A model generated the notes under the pieces. It saw only the letters and a list, made by a program, of their open reading frames with translations. It was not told where the DNA came from and made no database searches. From positions 248,001 to 312,000 of the forward strand of contig NZ_JAOCKJ010000006.1 in NCBI RefSeq assembly GCF_029844725.1: 64,000 nt of DNA, in the 5' to 3' direction. The position numbers were made by a program, and so were the translations under genes. The stretch comes from Pantoea sp. GD03673. Its GTDB lineage: Bacteria > Pseudomonadota > Gammaproteobacteria > Enterobacterales > Enterobacteriaceae. This document shows positions 40,627-48,515 of the stretch, in pieces (position 1 is the stretch's first letter; the number at the start of each line of letters is the position of its first letter).

Positions 40627-42375
40627 ATGGCTGGACGAATTCCACGCGTATTTATCAATGATTTACTTGCCCGCACGGATATCGTGGATCTTATCGATGC
40701 CCGCGTTAAGCTGAAAAAGCAGGGTAAGAATTTCCATGCGTGCTGTCCTTTCCATAATGAAAAAACGCCCTCTTTCACCGTAAACGGCGAAAAGCAGTTC
40801 TATCACTGTTTTGGCTGTGGTGCGCACGGCAACGCTATCGACTTTTTAATGAACTTTGATCGTCTGGAGTTTGTTGAAACGATTGAAGAGTTAGCCACTT
40901 CCCACGGTTTAGACGTGCCTTACGAAGCAGGCAGCGGGCCCAGCCAGATGGAACGCCATCAGCGCCAGAGCCTGTATCAGCTGATGGAGAGCCTGAACGG
41001 TTTTTATCAGCAGAGTCTGCAGCAATCCAGTGCGCAGCCCGCACGGGACTATCTTGATCGTCGTGGTCTGAGCGCCGACATCATCAATCATTTCGCCATA
41101 GGTTACGCGCCAGCAGGCTGGGATAACGTTCTCAGGCGTTTTGGTAAGCAATCGGAAGACCGCGAGTCATTGATGGAAGCGGGCATGCTGGTCAGCAATG
41201 ACAAAGGCCGCACCTATGACCGGTTTCGCGACCGCGTCATGTTTCCAATCCGCGATAAGCGTGGACGCGTCATCGGGTTTGGTGGCCGGGTACTGGGTAA
41301 CGATACGCCGAAGTATCTGAACTCACCGGAAACCCCTATTTTCCATAAAGGCCGCCAGCTCTATGGCCTGTATGAAGCAGTTAAGAACCATCCTGAACCC
41401 GCCCGCCTGTTAGTGGTTGAGGGGTACATGGACGTGGTTGCGCTGGCGCAGTACGGGATCGATTACGCCGTCGCGTCGTTAGGCACCTCAACCACTGCTG
41501 AACACATTCAGTTGCTGTTTCGCAGCACCGACACCGTGATCTGCTGTTACGACGGCGACAGGGCTGGTCGCGAAGCAGCATGGCGTGCGCTGGAGACCGC
41601 ATTGCCTTACATGAATGATGGTCGTCAGCTACGCTTTATGTTTTTACCCGATGGGGAAGACCCGGATACGCTGGTACGCAAAGAGGGTAAAGCCGCCTTC
41701 GAAGCGAGGATGGAGCAGGCCATGCCGCTCTCTTCGTTTTTGTTTGATACCCTGCTGCCGCAGGTGGATCTGAGCTCACGCGACGGAAAAGCGCGTCTGA
41801 GCACGCTGGCTTTACCGCTGATTACGCAGATTCCCGGTGAGACCTTGCGTATTTATATGCGTCAGGAGCTGGGGAATAAACTGGGTATTCTTGACGACAA
41901 TCAGCTTGAAAAACTGATGCCGAAGCTTGCTGCAAGCGGAACGGCACCGGTTGCGCCACCGCTGAAACGGACCACCATGCGCGTATTGATTGCGTTGCTG
42001 GTTCAGAACCCGCAACTGGCCACTCTGGTGCCTTCGCTGGATGGGCTGTCTGAGTCAAAAATGCCGGGTTTACCGCTATTTATCGAATTAGTGGGTCGCT
42101 GTAATGAGAATCCTGGATTGACCACCGGACAGCTACTAGAGTTATATCGCGGGACAAATTTTAGTCAGACGCTTGAAACGCTGGCGATCTGGAACCACAT
42201 GATAGTAGATGAAGAAGCCGAAGCGGTGTTTCAGGACTCGCTGGCCAGCATCTACGATTCAGCGCTTGAAGAGCGACTGGAGTTTTTGATTGCACGTGAA
42301 CGCACCCAGGGACTCAGCGCCGATGAGCGCCGTGAGCTCTGGACACTGAGTCAGGCGTTTGCCAGGAAGTCATGA
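40627..42375 (+). CDS. dnaG: DNA primase DnaG
   Basis: A 582-residue replication primase. The N-terminal CHC2-type zinc-binding domain is visible as CPFHNEKTPSF...YHCFGCGAHG (residues about 40-65). It is followed by the TOPRIM catalytic core (VVEGYMDVVALAQYG; CYDGDRAGREAAWRAL) and a C-terminal DnaB-binding helical domain (from about residue 435). It is the second gene of the operon, after a leaky terminator. Confidence 0.97.
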   Translation: MAGRIPRVFINDLLARTDIVDLIDARVKLKKQGKNFHACCPFHNEKTPSFTVNGEKQFYHCFGCGAHGNAIDFLMNFDRLEFVETIEELATSHGLDVPYEAGSGPSQMERHQRQSLYQLMESLNGFYQQSLQQSSAQPARDYLDRRGLSADIINHFAIGYAPAGWDNVLRRFGKQSEDRESLMEAGMLVSNDKGRTYDRFRDRVMFPIRDKRGRVIGFGGRVLGNDTPKYLNSPETPIFHKGRQLYGLYEAVKNHPEPARLLVVEGYMDVVALAQYGIDYAVASLGTSTTAEHIQLLFRSTDTVICCYDGDRAGREAAWRALETALPYMNDGRQLRFMFLPDGEDPDTLVRKEGKAAFEARMEQAMPLSSFLFDTLLPQVDLSSRDGKARLSTLALPLITQIPGETLRIYMRQELGNKLGILDDNQLEKLMPKLAASGTAPVAPPLKRTTMRVLIALLVQNPQLATLVPSLDGLSESKMPGLPLFIELVGRCNENPGLTTGQLLELYRGTNFSQTLETLAIWNHMIVDEEAEAVFQDSLASIYDSALEERLEFLIARERTQGLSADERRELWTLSQAFARKS

Positions 42376-42447
42376 TTTATCGCACGCTGCCCGCACTGAA
42401 CGGCAGATTGCCTGTTTTAGTGCCGCTACAGCCAGTTTCGATTCCCT

Positions 42448-42494
42448 GAGCACTGCCGGGGGACAGAATGGCAAGTAAGCCAGGCCATGAGCAC
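42448..42494 (+). repeat. 47-bp direct repeat in dnaG-rpoD gap, copy 1
   Basis: It begins GAGCACTGCCGGGGGACAG and ends CAGGCCATGAGCAC; copy 2 lies at 42581 with 45 of 47 positions the same. The 407-bp gap between dnaG and rpoD (42376-42782) contains these two copies, an inverted GTACTGAAGTAC between them (42558-42569), and no gene. Confidence 0.85.
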
Positions 42495-42580
42495 AGATTT
42501 TAAAGGCCGTCGGCGTCGAAGCCAGTCTGGTCACCGCCAGCGCACAGCGCCCGGAGCGTACTGAAGTACGTGAGGAGGGC

Positions 42581-42627
42581 GAGCACTGCCGGGGAACAGA
42601 ATGGCAAGTAAGCCAGGCCATAAGCAC
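42581..42627 (+). repeat. 47-bp direct repeat in dnaG-rpoD gap, copy 2
   Basis: The second copy has two substitutions (GGGGAACAG for GGGGGACAG, ATAAGCAC for ATGAGCAC). It starts 133 bp after copy 1. It lies about 155 bp upstream of rpoD, so it must be transcribed within the operon. Confidence 0.85.
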
Positions 42628-42782
42628 CAAAAATTTATACAAGCGGCTTAAGTGCCGATAACTGTTGGGCAAAGCCCACGCCGCGACGAAGGCAGCGGCA
42701 AGAATTAAACGCCTTCACTGCTATTGTTGGCGCGCTGCCGACCGACACCAATCTAATTTAACAGAAGTGTGGATACCGTCTT

Positions 42783-44624
42783 ATGGAGCAAAACCCGCAG
42801 TCACAGCTCAAGCTTCTTGTCACCCGTGGTAAGGAGCAAGGCTATCTGACCTATGCTGAGGTCAATGACCATCTGCCGGAAGATATCGTCGACTCCGATC
42901 AGATCGAAGACATCATCCAGATGATTAACGACATGGGTATTCAGGTGGTTGAAGAAGCCCCGGATGCCGACGATCTGATGCTGAATGAAAACAGCTCCGA
43001 TACTGACGAAGATGCCGCGGAAGCTGCCGCTCAGGTGTTATCCAGCGTTGAATCTGAAATCGGGCGTACCACTGACCCGGTTCGCATGTACATGCGTGAA
43101 ATGGGTACCGTTGAACTGCTGACGCGCGAAGGCGAAATCGACATCGCCAAGCGTATTGAAGACGGTATCAACCAGGTTCAGTGTTCTGTAGCCGAATACC
43201 CTGAAGCGATTACTTATCTTCTGGATCAGTACGACAAAGTTGAAGCAGGCGAATCACGCCTCTCCGATCTGATCACCGGTTTCGTCGATCCTAACGCAGA
43301 AGAAGATCTGGCCCCTACCGCAACGCACGTGGGCTCTGAACTTTCTGAAGCCGATCGTAATGACGATGAAGAAGAAGATGAAGAGGATGACGACAGCTCC
43401 GACGACGATAACTCAATCGACCCGGAACTGGCGCGCGAGAAGTTTTCTGACCTGCGTAAGCAGTATGAAACAACCCGCTCCGTGATTAAAAGCAAAGGCC
43501 GCAGTCATGCTGCCGCCGTTGCTGAAATCCAGAATCTCTCCGACGTCTTCAAGCAGTTCCGCCTGGTACCGAAGCAGTTCGATTACCTGGTAGGCAGCAT
43601 GCGCACAATGATGGAACGTGTCCGTACCCAGGAACGTCTGATCATGAAGCTCTGTATTGAGCTGTGCAAAATGCCGAAGAAAAACTTCATCACGCTGTTT
43701 ACCGGCAATGAAACCAACGAAAGCTGGTTCAAAGCCGCACTGGCAATGAACAAGCCGTGGTCTGAGAAGCTGCTGGAAGTGCAGGATGACGTGATGCGTT
43801 CCCTGCAGAAACTGGCACAGGTTGAAGAAGAGACTGGCCTGACCATTGAACAGGTTAAAGACATTAACCGTCGCATGTCGATCGGTGAAGCCAAAGCCCG
43901 TCGCGCCAAGAAAGAGATGGTGGAAGCGAACCTCCGTCTGGTTATTTCGATTGCCAAGAAATATACCAACCGTGGTCTGCAGTTCCTCGACCTGATTCAG
44001 GAAGGTAATATCGGCCTGATGAAAGCGGTAGATAAGTTTGAATATCGCCGTGGTTACAAGTTCTCGACCTATGCGACCTGGTGGATCCGTCAGGCTATCA
44101 CCCGCTCTATCGCCGACCAGGCGCGTACTATCCGTATTCCGGTGCATATGATTGAGACTATCAACAAGCTCAACCGTATTTCTCGCCAGATGCTGCAGGA
44201 GATGGGCCGCGAACCGACGCCGGAAGAGCTGGCTGAGCGTATGCTGATGCCAGAAGATAAAATCCGCAAAGTCCTGAAAATCGCTAAAGAGCCGATCTCG
44301 ATGGAGACGCCGATTGGTGATGATGAAGATTCACATCTGGGCGATTTTATCGAAGACACCACGCTGGAGCTGCCGCTGGATTCTGCTACCTCAGAGAGCC
44401 TGCGTTCTGCCACCCACGATGTGCTGGCTGGCCTGACCGCGCGCGAAGCGAAAGTGCTTCGTATGCGTTTCGGTATCGATATGAACACGGACCACACGCT
44501 GGAAGAAGTCGGCAAGCAGTTCGACGTTACGCGTGAGCGTATTCGTCAGATTGAAGCGAAAGCGCTGCGTAAACTGCGCCATCCGAGCCGTTCGGAAGTG
44601 CTGCGTAGCTTCCTCGACGATTAA
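42783..44624 (+). CDS. rpoD: RNA polymerase primary sigma factor RpoD (sigma-70)
   Basis: The 613-residue housekeeping sigma. Region 1.1 lies at the N-terminus, region 1.2 at [21 protein letters not shown], and the acidic non-conserved insert is unusually Asp/Glu/Ser-rich (about residues 195-217). Region 2 follows ([20 protein letters not shown], the -10 recognition helix), then region 3, then region 4 with the [32 protein letters not shown]. It closes the rpsU-dnaG-rpoD operon and is followed by a strong terminator. Confidence 0.98.
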   Translation: MEQNPQSQLKLLVTRGKEQGYLTYAEVNDHLPEDIVDSDQIEDIIQMINDMGIQVVEEAPDADDLMLNENSSDTDEDAAEAAAQVLSSVESEIGRTTDPVRMYMREMGTVELLTREGEIDIAKRIEDGINQVQCSVAEYPEAITYLLDQYDKVEAGESRLSDLITGFVDPNAEEDLAPTATHVGSELSEADRNDDEEEDEEDDDSSDDDNSIDPELAREKFSDLRKQYETTRSVIKSKGRSHAAAVAEIQNLSDVFKQFRLVPKQFDYLVGSMRTMMERVRTQERLIMKLCIELCKMPKKNFITLFTGNETNESWFKAALAMNKPWSEKLLEVQDDVMRSLQKLAQVEEETGLTIEQVKDINRRMSIGEAKARRAKKEMVEANLRLVISIAKKYTNRGLQFLDLIQEGNIGLMKAVDKFEYRRGYKFSTYATWWIRQAITRSIADQARTIRIPVHMIETINKLNRISRQMLQEMGREPTPEELAERMLMPEDKIRKVLKIAKEPISMETPIGDDEDSHLGDFIEDTTLELPLDSATSESLRSATHDVLAGLTAREAKVLRMRFGIDMNTDHTLEEVGKQFDVTRERIRQIEAKALRKLRHPSRSEVLRSFLDD

Positions 44625-44632
44625 GTCCGACA

Positions 44633-44658
44633 AAAACCCCGGTTCGCCGGGGTTTTTT
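44633..44658. terminator. Bidirectional Rho-independent terminator after rpoD
   Basis: AAAACCCCGG / CCGGGGTTTT with a TTCG tetraloop, A run on one side and T run on the other. It serves rpoD and can also stop transcription from the converging mug. Confidence 0.92.
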
Positions 44659-44698
44659 ATGCCTGCCTGTTACCGCCCCTCCCCCACCACGCCGGGAC

Positions 44699-45217
44699 TC
44701 AGTCACACTCCGGATGCAGTTCCTGATACAGCTGGCGATACGCTTCGACCATCTCATCGAGCGATGCACGATTAAGCCCACTGGGATTCGGCAACACCCA
44801 CACCTGAGTTTTCCCCATGCAGATCGGCTGTTTGCCCCATTCAACTTTGCTCTGCTTAAAGGCGCGGCGAAAAGCATCCTTGCCCAGAATAGCCAGCGCG
44901 GCGGGCTGATAATCCAGCACCTTCTGCATCAATCGCTTACCACCATCCCGCAGCTCATCAGGCGCTAACTCACTCGCCTGCACCGTGGGCCGCTCGACCA
45001 GCATCGTAATGCCACAGCCGGTTTCGGTCAGGCGCTGTTCTTCTTCCGGTTTCAGCTGTTCCCGGGTGAATCCCGCCAGATGGATCACCTTCCAGAAGCG
45101 ATTACCGGGATGGGCAAAGTGATAACCCTGATGGGCAGTCGACTGACCGGGATTAATGCCGCAGAACAGCACATCAAGACCGGAGGAGATGATGTCGCGG
45201 ATAGCGTGCTCACTCAT
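44699..45217 (-). CDS. mug: G/U mismatch-specific DNA glycosylase Mug
   Basis: A 172-residue uracil-DNA glycosylase superfamily member that removes uracil and ethenocytosine opposite G. The catalytic-site motif is FCGINPGQST (residues 20-29), the binding/wedge motif is LPNPSGLNRASL near the C-terminus. Its ATG overlaps the stop of the TetR gene upstream by 4 bp (ATGA), so the two are translationally coupled; this linkage is not found in E. coli. Confidence 0.93.
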   Translation of the reverse strand: MSEHAIRDIISSGLDVLFCGINPGQSTAHQGYHFAHPGNRFWKVIHLAGFTREQLKPEEEQRLTETGCGITMLVERPTVQASELAPDELRDGGKRLMQKVLDYQPAALAILGKDAFRRAFKQSKVEWGKQPICMGKTQVWVLPNPSGLNRASLDEMVEAYRQLYQELHPECD

Positions 45218-45798
45218 GCCGCCACCTCCAGCGTGCGCTGCTTCAGCGCAGTCCGGCTGCGTTGCAGCATCAGGCTGGCCTGCTCCGCATCCGGATTAGC
45301 TCGCGCCAGCGCCAGCGCGCCGGTCATCTCAGCCATCATGCTGGAAGCCAGCGTTTCTGCGTCAGGCAGCCTCAACGCCTGCAACATCTGCGTCAGACTG
45401 GCATGCATCGCATTACAGCCCTGTGCAAAGATCTGCCGCGTCGGGTGTGGAAGATGCGCCACTTCGCTCATCAGCGCCGCCAGCGGACAGCCCTGTGCTG
45501 GCGTATTGCGATGTGCCTCGGACAGGTAGCTGTCAATAAAGTCCGCCAGCTGCTGCGCTGGCTGGGTCACAGACTGAGGGGGCTTAACGATATCGGCTTC
45601 AGCGAACATGTGCTTCAGCACCTCCTCAACCAGCTCTTCACGTGACGCAAAGTGCGCATAAAAACCGCCATGAGTCAGACCGACCCGCTTCATCAGCGCC
45701 GCCACACCAATTCCTTCGGTGCCGGTTTCACGCATCACCCGTGCCGCTTCATCAAGGATACGCTGCCGCGTATTCGCCTTGCTGCTGTGCTTCTCCAT
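45214..45798 (-). CDS. TetR/AcrR family repressor
   Basis: A 194-residue regulator. The N-terminal HTH is TEGIGVAALMKRVGLTHGGFYAHFASREEL (residues about 28-57), and the C-terminal ligand domain contains AQGCPLAALMSEVAHL, as in the YcdC/NemR-like group. ATG 45798 has GAGGG upstream; the frame stays open to 45861. It is divergent from an SDR gene, with two palindromes between them that are its probable operators, so it should repress both the SDR gene and itself (and mug through coupling). The inducer is unknown. Confidence 0.85.
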   Translation of the reverse strand: MEKHSSKANTRQRILDEAARVMRETGTEGIGVAALMKRVGLTHGGFYAHFASREELVEEVLKHMFAEADIVKPPQSVTQPAQQLADFIDSYLSEAHRNTPAQGCPLAALMSEVAHLPHPTRQIFAQGCNAMHASLTQMLQALRLPDAETLASSMMAEMTGALALARANPDAEQASLMLQRSRTALKQRTLEVAA

Positions 45799-45880
45799 CT
45801 TTTTCCCTCTGGTTTCTGCCCGGTAGCTTCTGGCTATCATAGTAATTATTACGGTCATCATACTCCAGCTTGACGACCAA

Positions 45881-45920
45881 TATGATGATCGTCATATTTA
45901 TGCTTATGACGACCATCATA
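45881..45920. promoter_or_regulatory. Two TetR-type operators between tetR and SDR genes
   Basis: TATGATGATCGTCATA (45881-45896) and TATGACGACCATCATA (45905-45920) are near-palindromes of one pattern, TATGAYGRYCRTCATA, with centres 24 bp apart. The second ends 13 bp before the SDR start codon, next to its ribosome binding site. Such a pair is the expected binding site of the divergent TetR protein. Confidence 0.75.
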
Positions 45921-45933
45921 TGAGGAAGAAAAG

Positions 45934-46725
45934 ATGTCACTATCGGGCACAGCATTAATTACCGGCGCATCGAGCGGTATCGGCGCGACCTATGCAAAAC
46001 GGCTGGCAGCACGCGGATATGATCTAATCCTGGTTGCCCGGGATCAGGCACGTCTCACCACGCTGGCTGACACGCTGGCACAGCAACACGCTATTCAGGT
46101 AACCGTCATGAAGGCTGACTTAACGCATGAGCAGGACCTGCAGCGCGTTGAATCGGAACTGGCGACCAACCCACAGATTACCCTGCTGCTGAACAACGCG
46201 GGCATGAGCGTGGAAGGCGAATTCCTGGAAGCAGACATCACGCGCATCAACAGCATGCTGGCGTTAAATATTCTGGCCCCTACCCGTCTGGCACAGGCGG
46301 CTGGCCGGGCATTTAACGCTCGCGGTCACGGCGTCATTATCAATATCGCCTCGGTGCTGTCGCTGATGCACGAGATGTTCAACGGTGCCTATAACGCCAC
46401 CAAATCTTACATACTGACCCTGACGCGCGCCCTGCAGCGTGAGCTCGCGGAGAGCGGCGTACAGGTACAGGCGGTATTACCCGGCGCGACCCGTACCGAA
46501 ATTTTCGACCGCGCAGGGCAGTCGATCAATGAAATTCCGGCTGAGATGCTGATGGACGTTGATCAGATGGTGGATGCCGCGCTGGCCGGTCTCGACAGCA
46601 AAGAGGCGGTAACCATTCCGGCGCTGGAAGATTTACAGTTGTGGCACGACTACGATCGGGCGCGTGGCGCGATGGTCCCTCACCTTTCGCGGGATAAATC
46701 GGCATCGCGTTATCATCAGCACTGA
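45934..46725 (+). CDS. Short-chain dehydrogenase/reductase
   Basis: A 263-residue classical SDR. The Rossmann motif TGASSGIGATYA is at residues 9-20, the NNAG motif appears as LLNNAGMSVEG, and the catalytic Tyr/Lys is in GAYNATKSYILTL, with Ser in NIASVLSL. Arg residues after beta-2 (VARDQARL) favour NADPH. The substrate is unknown. It is probably induced when the neighbouring TetR protein binds a small molecule, perhaps a reactive carbonyl that this enzyme reduces. That link is inference. Confidence 0.88.
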   Translation: MSLSGTALITGASSGIGATYAKRLAARGYDLILVARDQARLTTLADTLAQQHAIQVTVMKADLTHEQDLQRVESELATNPQITLLLNNAGMSVEGEFLEADITRINSMLALNILAPTRLAQAAGRAFNARGHGVIINIASVLSLMHEMFNGAYNATKSYILTLTRALQRELAESGVQVQAVLPGATRTEIFDRAGQSINEIPAEMLMDVDQMVDAALAGLDSKEAVTIPALEDLQLWHDYDRARGAMVPHLSRDKSASRYHQH

Positions 46726-46767
46726 GTCAGCCTCAACCCGTCGCATCGGAAGTCCGGTTTGGCTAAC

Positions 46768-46797
46768 GGTACGGAGAAGCATTATCCGTACCATTTT
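46768..46797 (+). terminator. Probable terminator of the SDR gene
   Basis: GGTACGGA / TCCGTACC forms an 8-bp stem with a 9-nt loop followed by ATTTT, 43 bp after the SDR stop. The loop is long and the T run short. Confidence 0.6.
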
Positions 46798-46909
46798 GCG
46801 ACTTCAGCTTCACGAGTTGCCAGATTTGTTATAGAAATCAGCAGCTAAATCGCTGCTGCTTATTTCAGCAACCAGTGGCGGAGTGCTGGATCGCCCTGAA
46901 GAGATACTT

Positions 46910-46915
46910 TATAAT
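46910..46915 (+). promoter_or_regulatory. -10 element of the tRNA-Ile2 promoter
   Basis: A perfect TATAAT lies 13 bp before the tRNA, followed by the G+C-rich stretch CCCCGCTCCGC typical of stringently controlled stable-RNA promoters. No clear -35 was seen. Confidence 0.7.
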
Positions 46916-46927
46916 CCCCGCTCCGCT

Positions 46928-47003
46928 GGCCCCTTAGCTCAGTGGTTAGAGCAGGCGACTCATAATCGCTTGGTCGCTGGTTCAAACCCAGCAGGGGCCA
47001 CCA
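46928..47003 (+). tRNA. ileX: tRNA-Ile2 (CAU anticodon, lysidine-modified)
   Basis: A 76-nt cloverleaf with acceptor stem GGCCCCT/AGGGGCC, encoded CCA end, D arm GCTCAGTGGTTAGAGC, anticodon loop CTCATAA and T arm GCTGGTTCAAACCCAGC. The CAU anticodon with this body is the minor isoleucine tRNA that reads AUA after TilS converts C34 to lysidine; it is not an initiator or elongator Met tRNA. It sits after mug/rpoD as ileX does in E. coli. Its 3' end is the probable integration site of the island to the right. Confidence 0.95.
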
Positions 47004-47011
47004 AATAAAAC

Positions 47012-47050
47012 AAGGAGTTAGATGAGAAATCGTCTGACTCCTTTTTCTTT
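47012..47050 (+). terminator. Rho-independent terminator of tRNA-Ile2
   Basis: AAGGAGTTAGA / TCTGACTCCTT forms an 11-bp stem (one G-U pair) with a 10-nt loop, followed by TTTCTTT. Confidence 0.85.
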
Positions 47051-47072
47051 GGGCGCGAATCAGGTGATGTAG

Positions 47073-47107
47073 TGGGTGACGTAAGTGAATGGCTGGGTGA
47101 CGTAAGT
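47073..47107 (+). repeat. Two 14-bp direct repeats beside the tRNA (possible integrase arm sites)
   Basis: TGGGTGACGTAAGT occurs at 47073-47086 and again at 47094-47107, a 21-bp period (two helical turns). They lie 70-104 bp from the tRNA 3' end, where P4-type elements carry integrase arm-type sites. No integrase gene is in view. Confidence 0.55.
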
Positions 47108-47241
47108 AGTATGGGTTTAAATGTCTGGCTGGCCGGTTGCCAGAAACCTGATTTCCTTTTTCGAAAAGCCTGACAGCCATCCACATTCAATCATTAAGAC
47201 AGCCTTATCTGCCCCCCAGGATTGCAGGACAAAAACAAGCC

Positions 47242-48078
47242 ATGAGTTTCGACGATTCCATTCAGCAATTGCGTAATGAGCAACTCGCGCGCCGGTCCGA
47301 TACAGAACACTTCATCAGTGTTAAAACTCTTTTTGAACAGCTCAAACAGCGTTATCCAGATCAGAGCTACAACGCCCTGTGTCTTTTAGCGTTAAAAAAG
47401 TATCGACGTTCAGAGCATCAGCCTTCGCTTTATTGGTTCAGATATGAAAGCTGGTATGACACTCCACCCATTGTCCCATACCAGCTCCTGGATAAACATG
47501 GCGCGCCAAACATAGGTGCTCCTGACTATTATCCTAATGCCGAGGCGGCACTGCGGGCGGTAAGTGATGATGTCATGAATACTGATAAGCTGGCTGATTG
47601 TGGTTTTCTGCGGACAGAAATTGCTGACGCGCTTGGAGTTCCGCTTGATACTACAAGGCCCGAAGCACCAATGTTTGAACAAGATACCCTGGACTTGAAA
47701 GCTGAAAACCTGTCACTTAAAGAAAAAATTGAGGCGCTGGAAAAACGTCTGGCTGCCCCTATAGAGAAAGCCGAAACTTATGCAGCTAAACGGGAAGAGT
47801 TTTTCATCGCTGTTATCGCCAGTTTATACGACAAAAACCGGCTCATCCCATCAAAGGATTTACTGCCAAAAGCACCGGAGCTTTTGAGGTTGGTCGAAAG
47901 TAAGATCCCGCTATTCTGGCCAGCGGAAGGGTGTTTTCCAATGAGTGAAGAGCAATGCCTGAAAATTCTTCGGGAAGCGATCAGCCTGCTTGAACGCGAC
48001 GTGACTGATCTTCATCAGTTGCGGGCTGAAAAGAGACAGATGCAAAAAACAAGAAAATTAAACCTTCTTAATCAGTAG
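47242..48078 (+). CDS. Hypothetical island protein with coiled coil
   Basis: A 278-residue protein I do not recognise. The first half contains aromatic-rich stretches (LYWFRYESWYDTPP, around residues 62-75) and LRTEIADALGVPLDTTRPEAP. Residues about 150-190 form a likely coiled coil (LDLKAENLSLKEKIEALEKRL). The C-terminal third is helical and ends in a basic segment (KRQMQKTRKLNLLNQ). It is the first gene after the tRNA, where satellites usually keep their integrase, but it has no integrase motif. It precedes alpA by 100 bp, an arrangement similar to the gene before alpA in CP4-57. Confidence 0.7.
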   Translation: MSFDDSIQQLRNEQLARRSDTEHFISVKTLFEQLKQRYPDQSYNALCLLALKKYRRSEHQPSLYWFRYESWYDTPPIVPYQLLDKHGAPNIGAPDYYPNAEAALRAVSDDVMNTDKLADCGFLRTEIADALGVPLDTTRPEAPMFEQDTLDLKAENLSLKEKIEALEKRLAAPIEKAETYAAKREEFFIAVIASLYDKNRLIPSKDLLPKAPELLRLVESKIPLFWPAEGCFPMSEEQCLKILREAISLLERDVTDLHQLRAEKRQMQKTRKLNLLNQ

Positions 48079-48127
48079 GATAACAAAGGTCACCAAGGTA
48101 TCTTTCTAAGGTATCCACGACATAAAC

Positions 48128-48174
48128 TCTCTCGGTTTTTAAGATACGTTTCATCTTAATTCTTTACCGAGAGA
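48128..48174 (+). promoter_or_regulatory. Nested inverted repeats in front of alpA
   Basis: An outer 9-bp perfect repeat (TCTCTCGGT at 48128, ACCGAGAGA at 48166-48174) encloses an inner 7-bp one (TTAAGAT at 48139, ATCTTAA at 48153-48159). The right outer arm contains the GAGAGA ribosome binding site of alpA. It could be an operator or an RNA hairpin that hides the site. Two AAGGTATC direct repeats lie just upstream (48095 and 48108). Confidence 0.5.
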
Positions 48175-48180
48175 CCTAAC

Positions 48181-48399
48181 ATGAAACACATCAATTCTTT
48201 ATCTACAACTGTCAGCCATCTTCCCGGGCCCCAACGCCTGATCCGCATTCATGAAATGATGGCTCTTTTGAATTGCAGTCGTACTACTCTTTACCGCTGG
48301 GCAAACAGTGGGGAATTCCCTGCGCCAAAAAAACGCGCCGGAAGAACCATGGGCTGGACAGTCACGCAATATGAACAGTGGCTCGATAACTGCTACTAG
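48181..48399 (+). CDS. AlpA family DNA-binding regulator
   Basis: A 72-residue MerR-like winged-helix regulator. The HTH is RIHEMMALLNCSRTTLYRWANSGEFP (about residues 22-47) followed by the wing KKRAGRTMGWTVTQYEQWL. AlpA proteins act in P4-like satellites and cryptic prophages to control excision or replication genes. It lies just upstream of a DUF3296 gene in the same direction. Confidence 0.9.
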   Translation: MKHINSLSTTVSHLPGPQRLIRIHEMMALLNCSRTTLYRWANSGEFPAPKKRAGRTMGWTVTQYEQWLDNCY

Positions 48400-48515
48400 A
48401 TCTGTAAGAAGGGCTGGGATTTCCAGCCTTTCTTTTTATCTGCTGATGCAACCGTTTGAAACAACAAGCGCATCAAATCGTTATCAATTCGTGATTCTGA
48501 TACATCCGTAACCCT

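Noticed and set aside
43226..43495. Ser-rich minus-strand frame inside rpoD
   Set aside because: It is the complement of the Asp/Glu codons of the acidic region of sigma-70.
46860..47190. Minus-strand open frames across the tRNA gene
   Set aside because: They are the antisense of the tRNA (the LNQRPSDYESPALTTELRG type of peptide), a well-known annotation artefact.
47242..48078. Integrase gene next to the tRNA
   Set aside because: The product has no tyrosine-recombinase R-H-R-Y pattern and no serine-recombinase motif, so it is listed as unknown.
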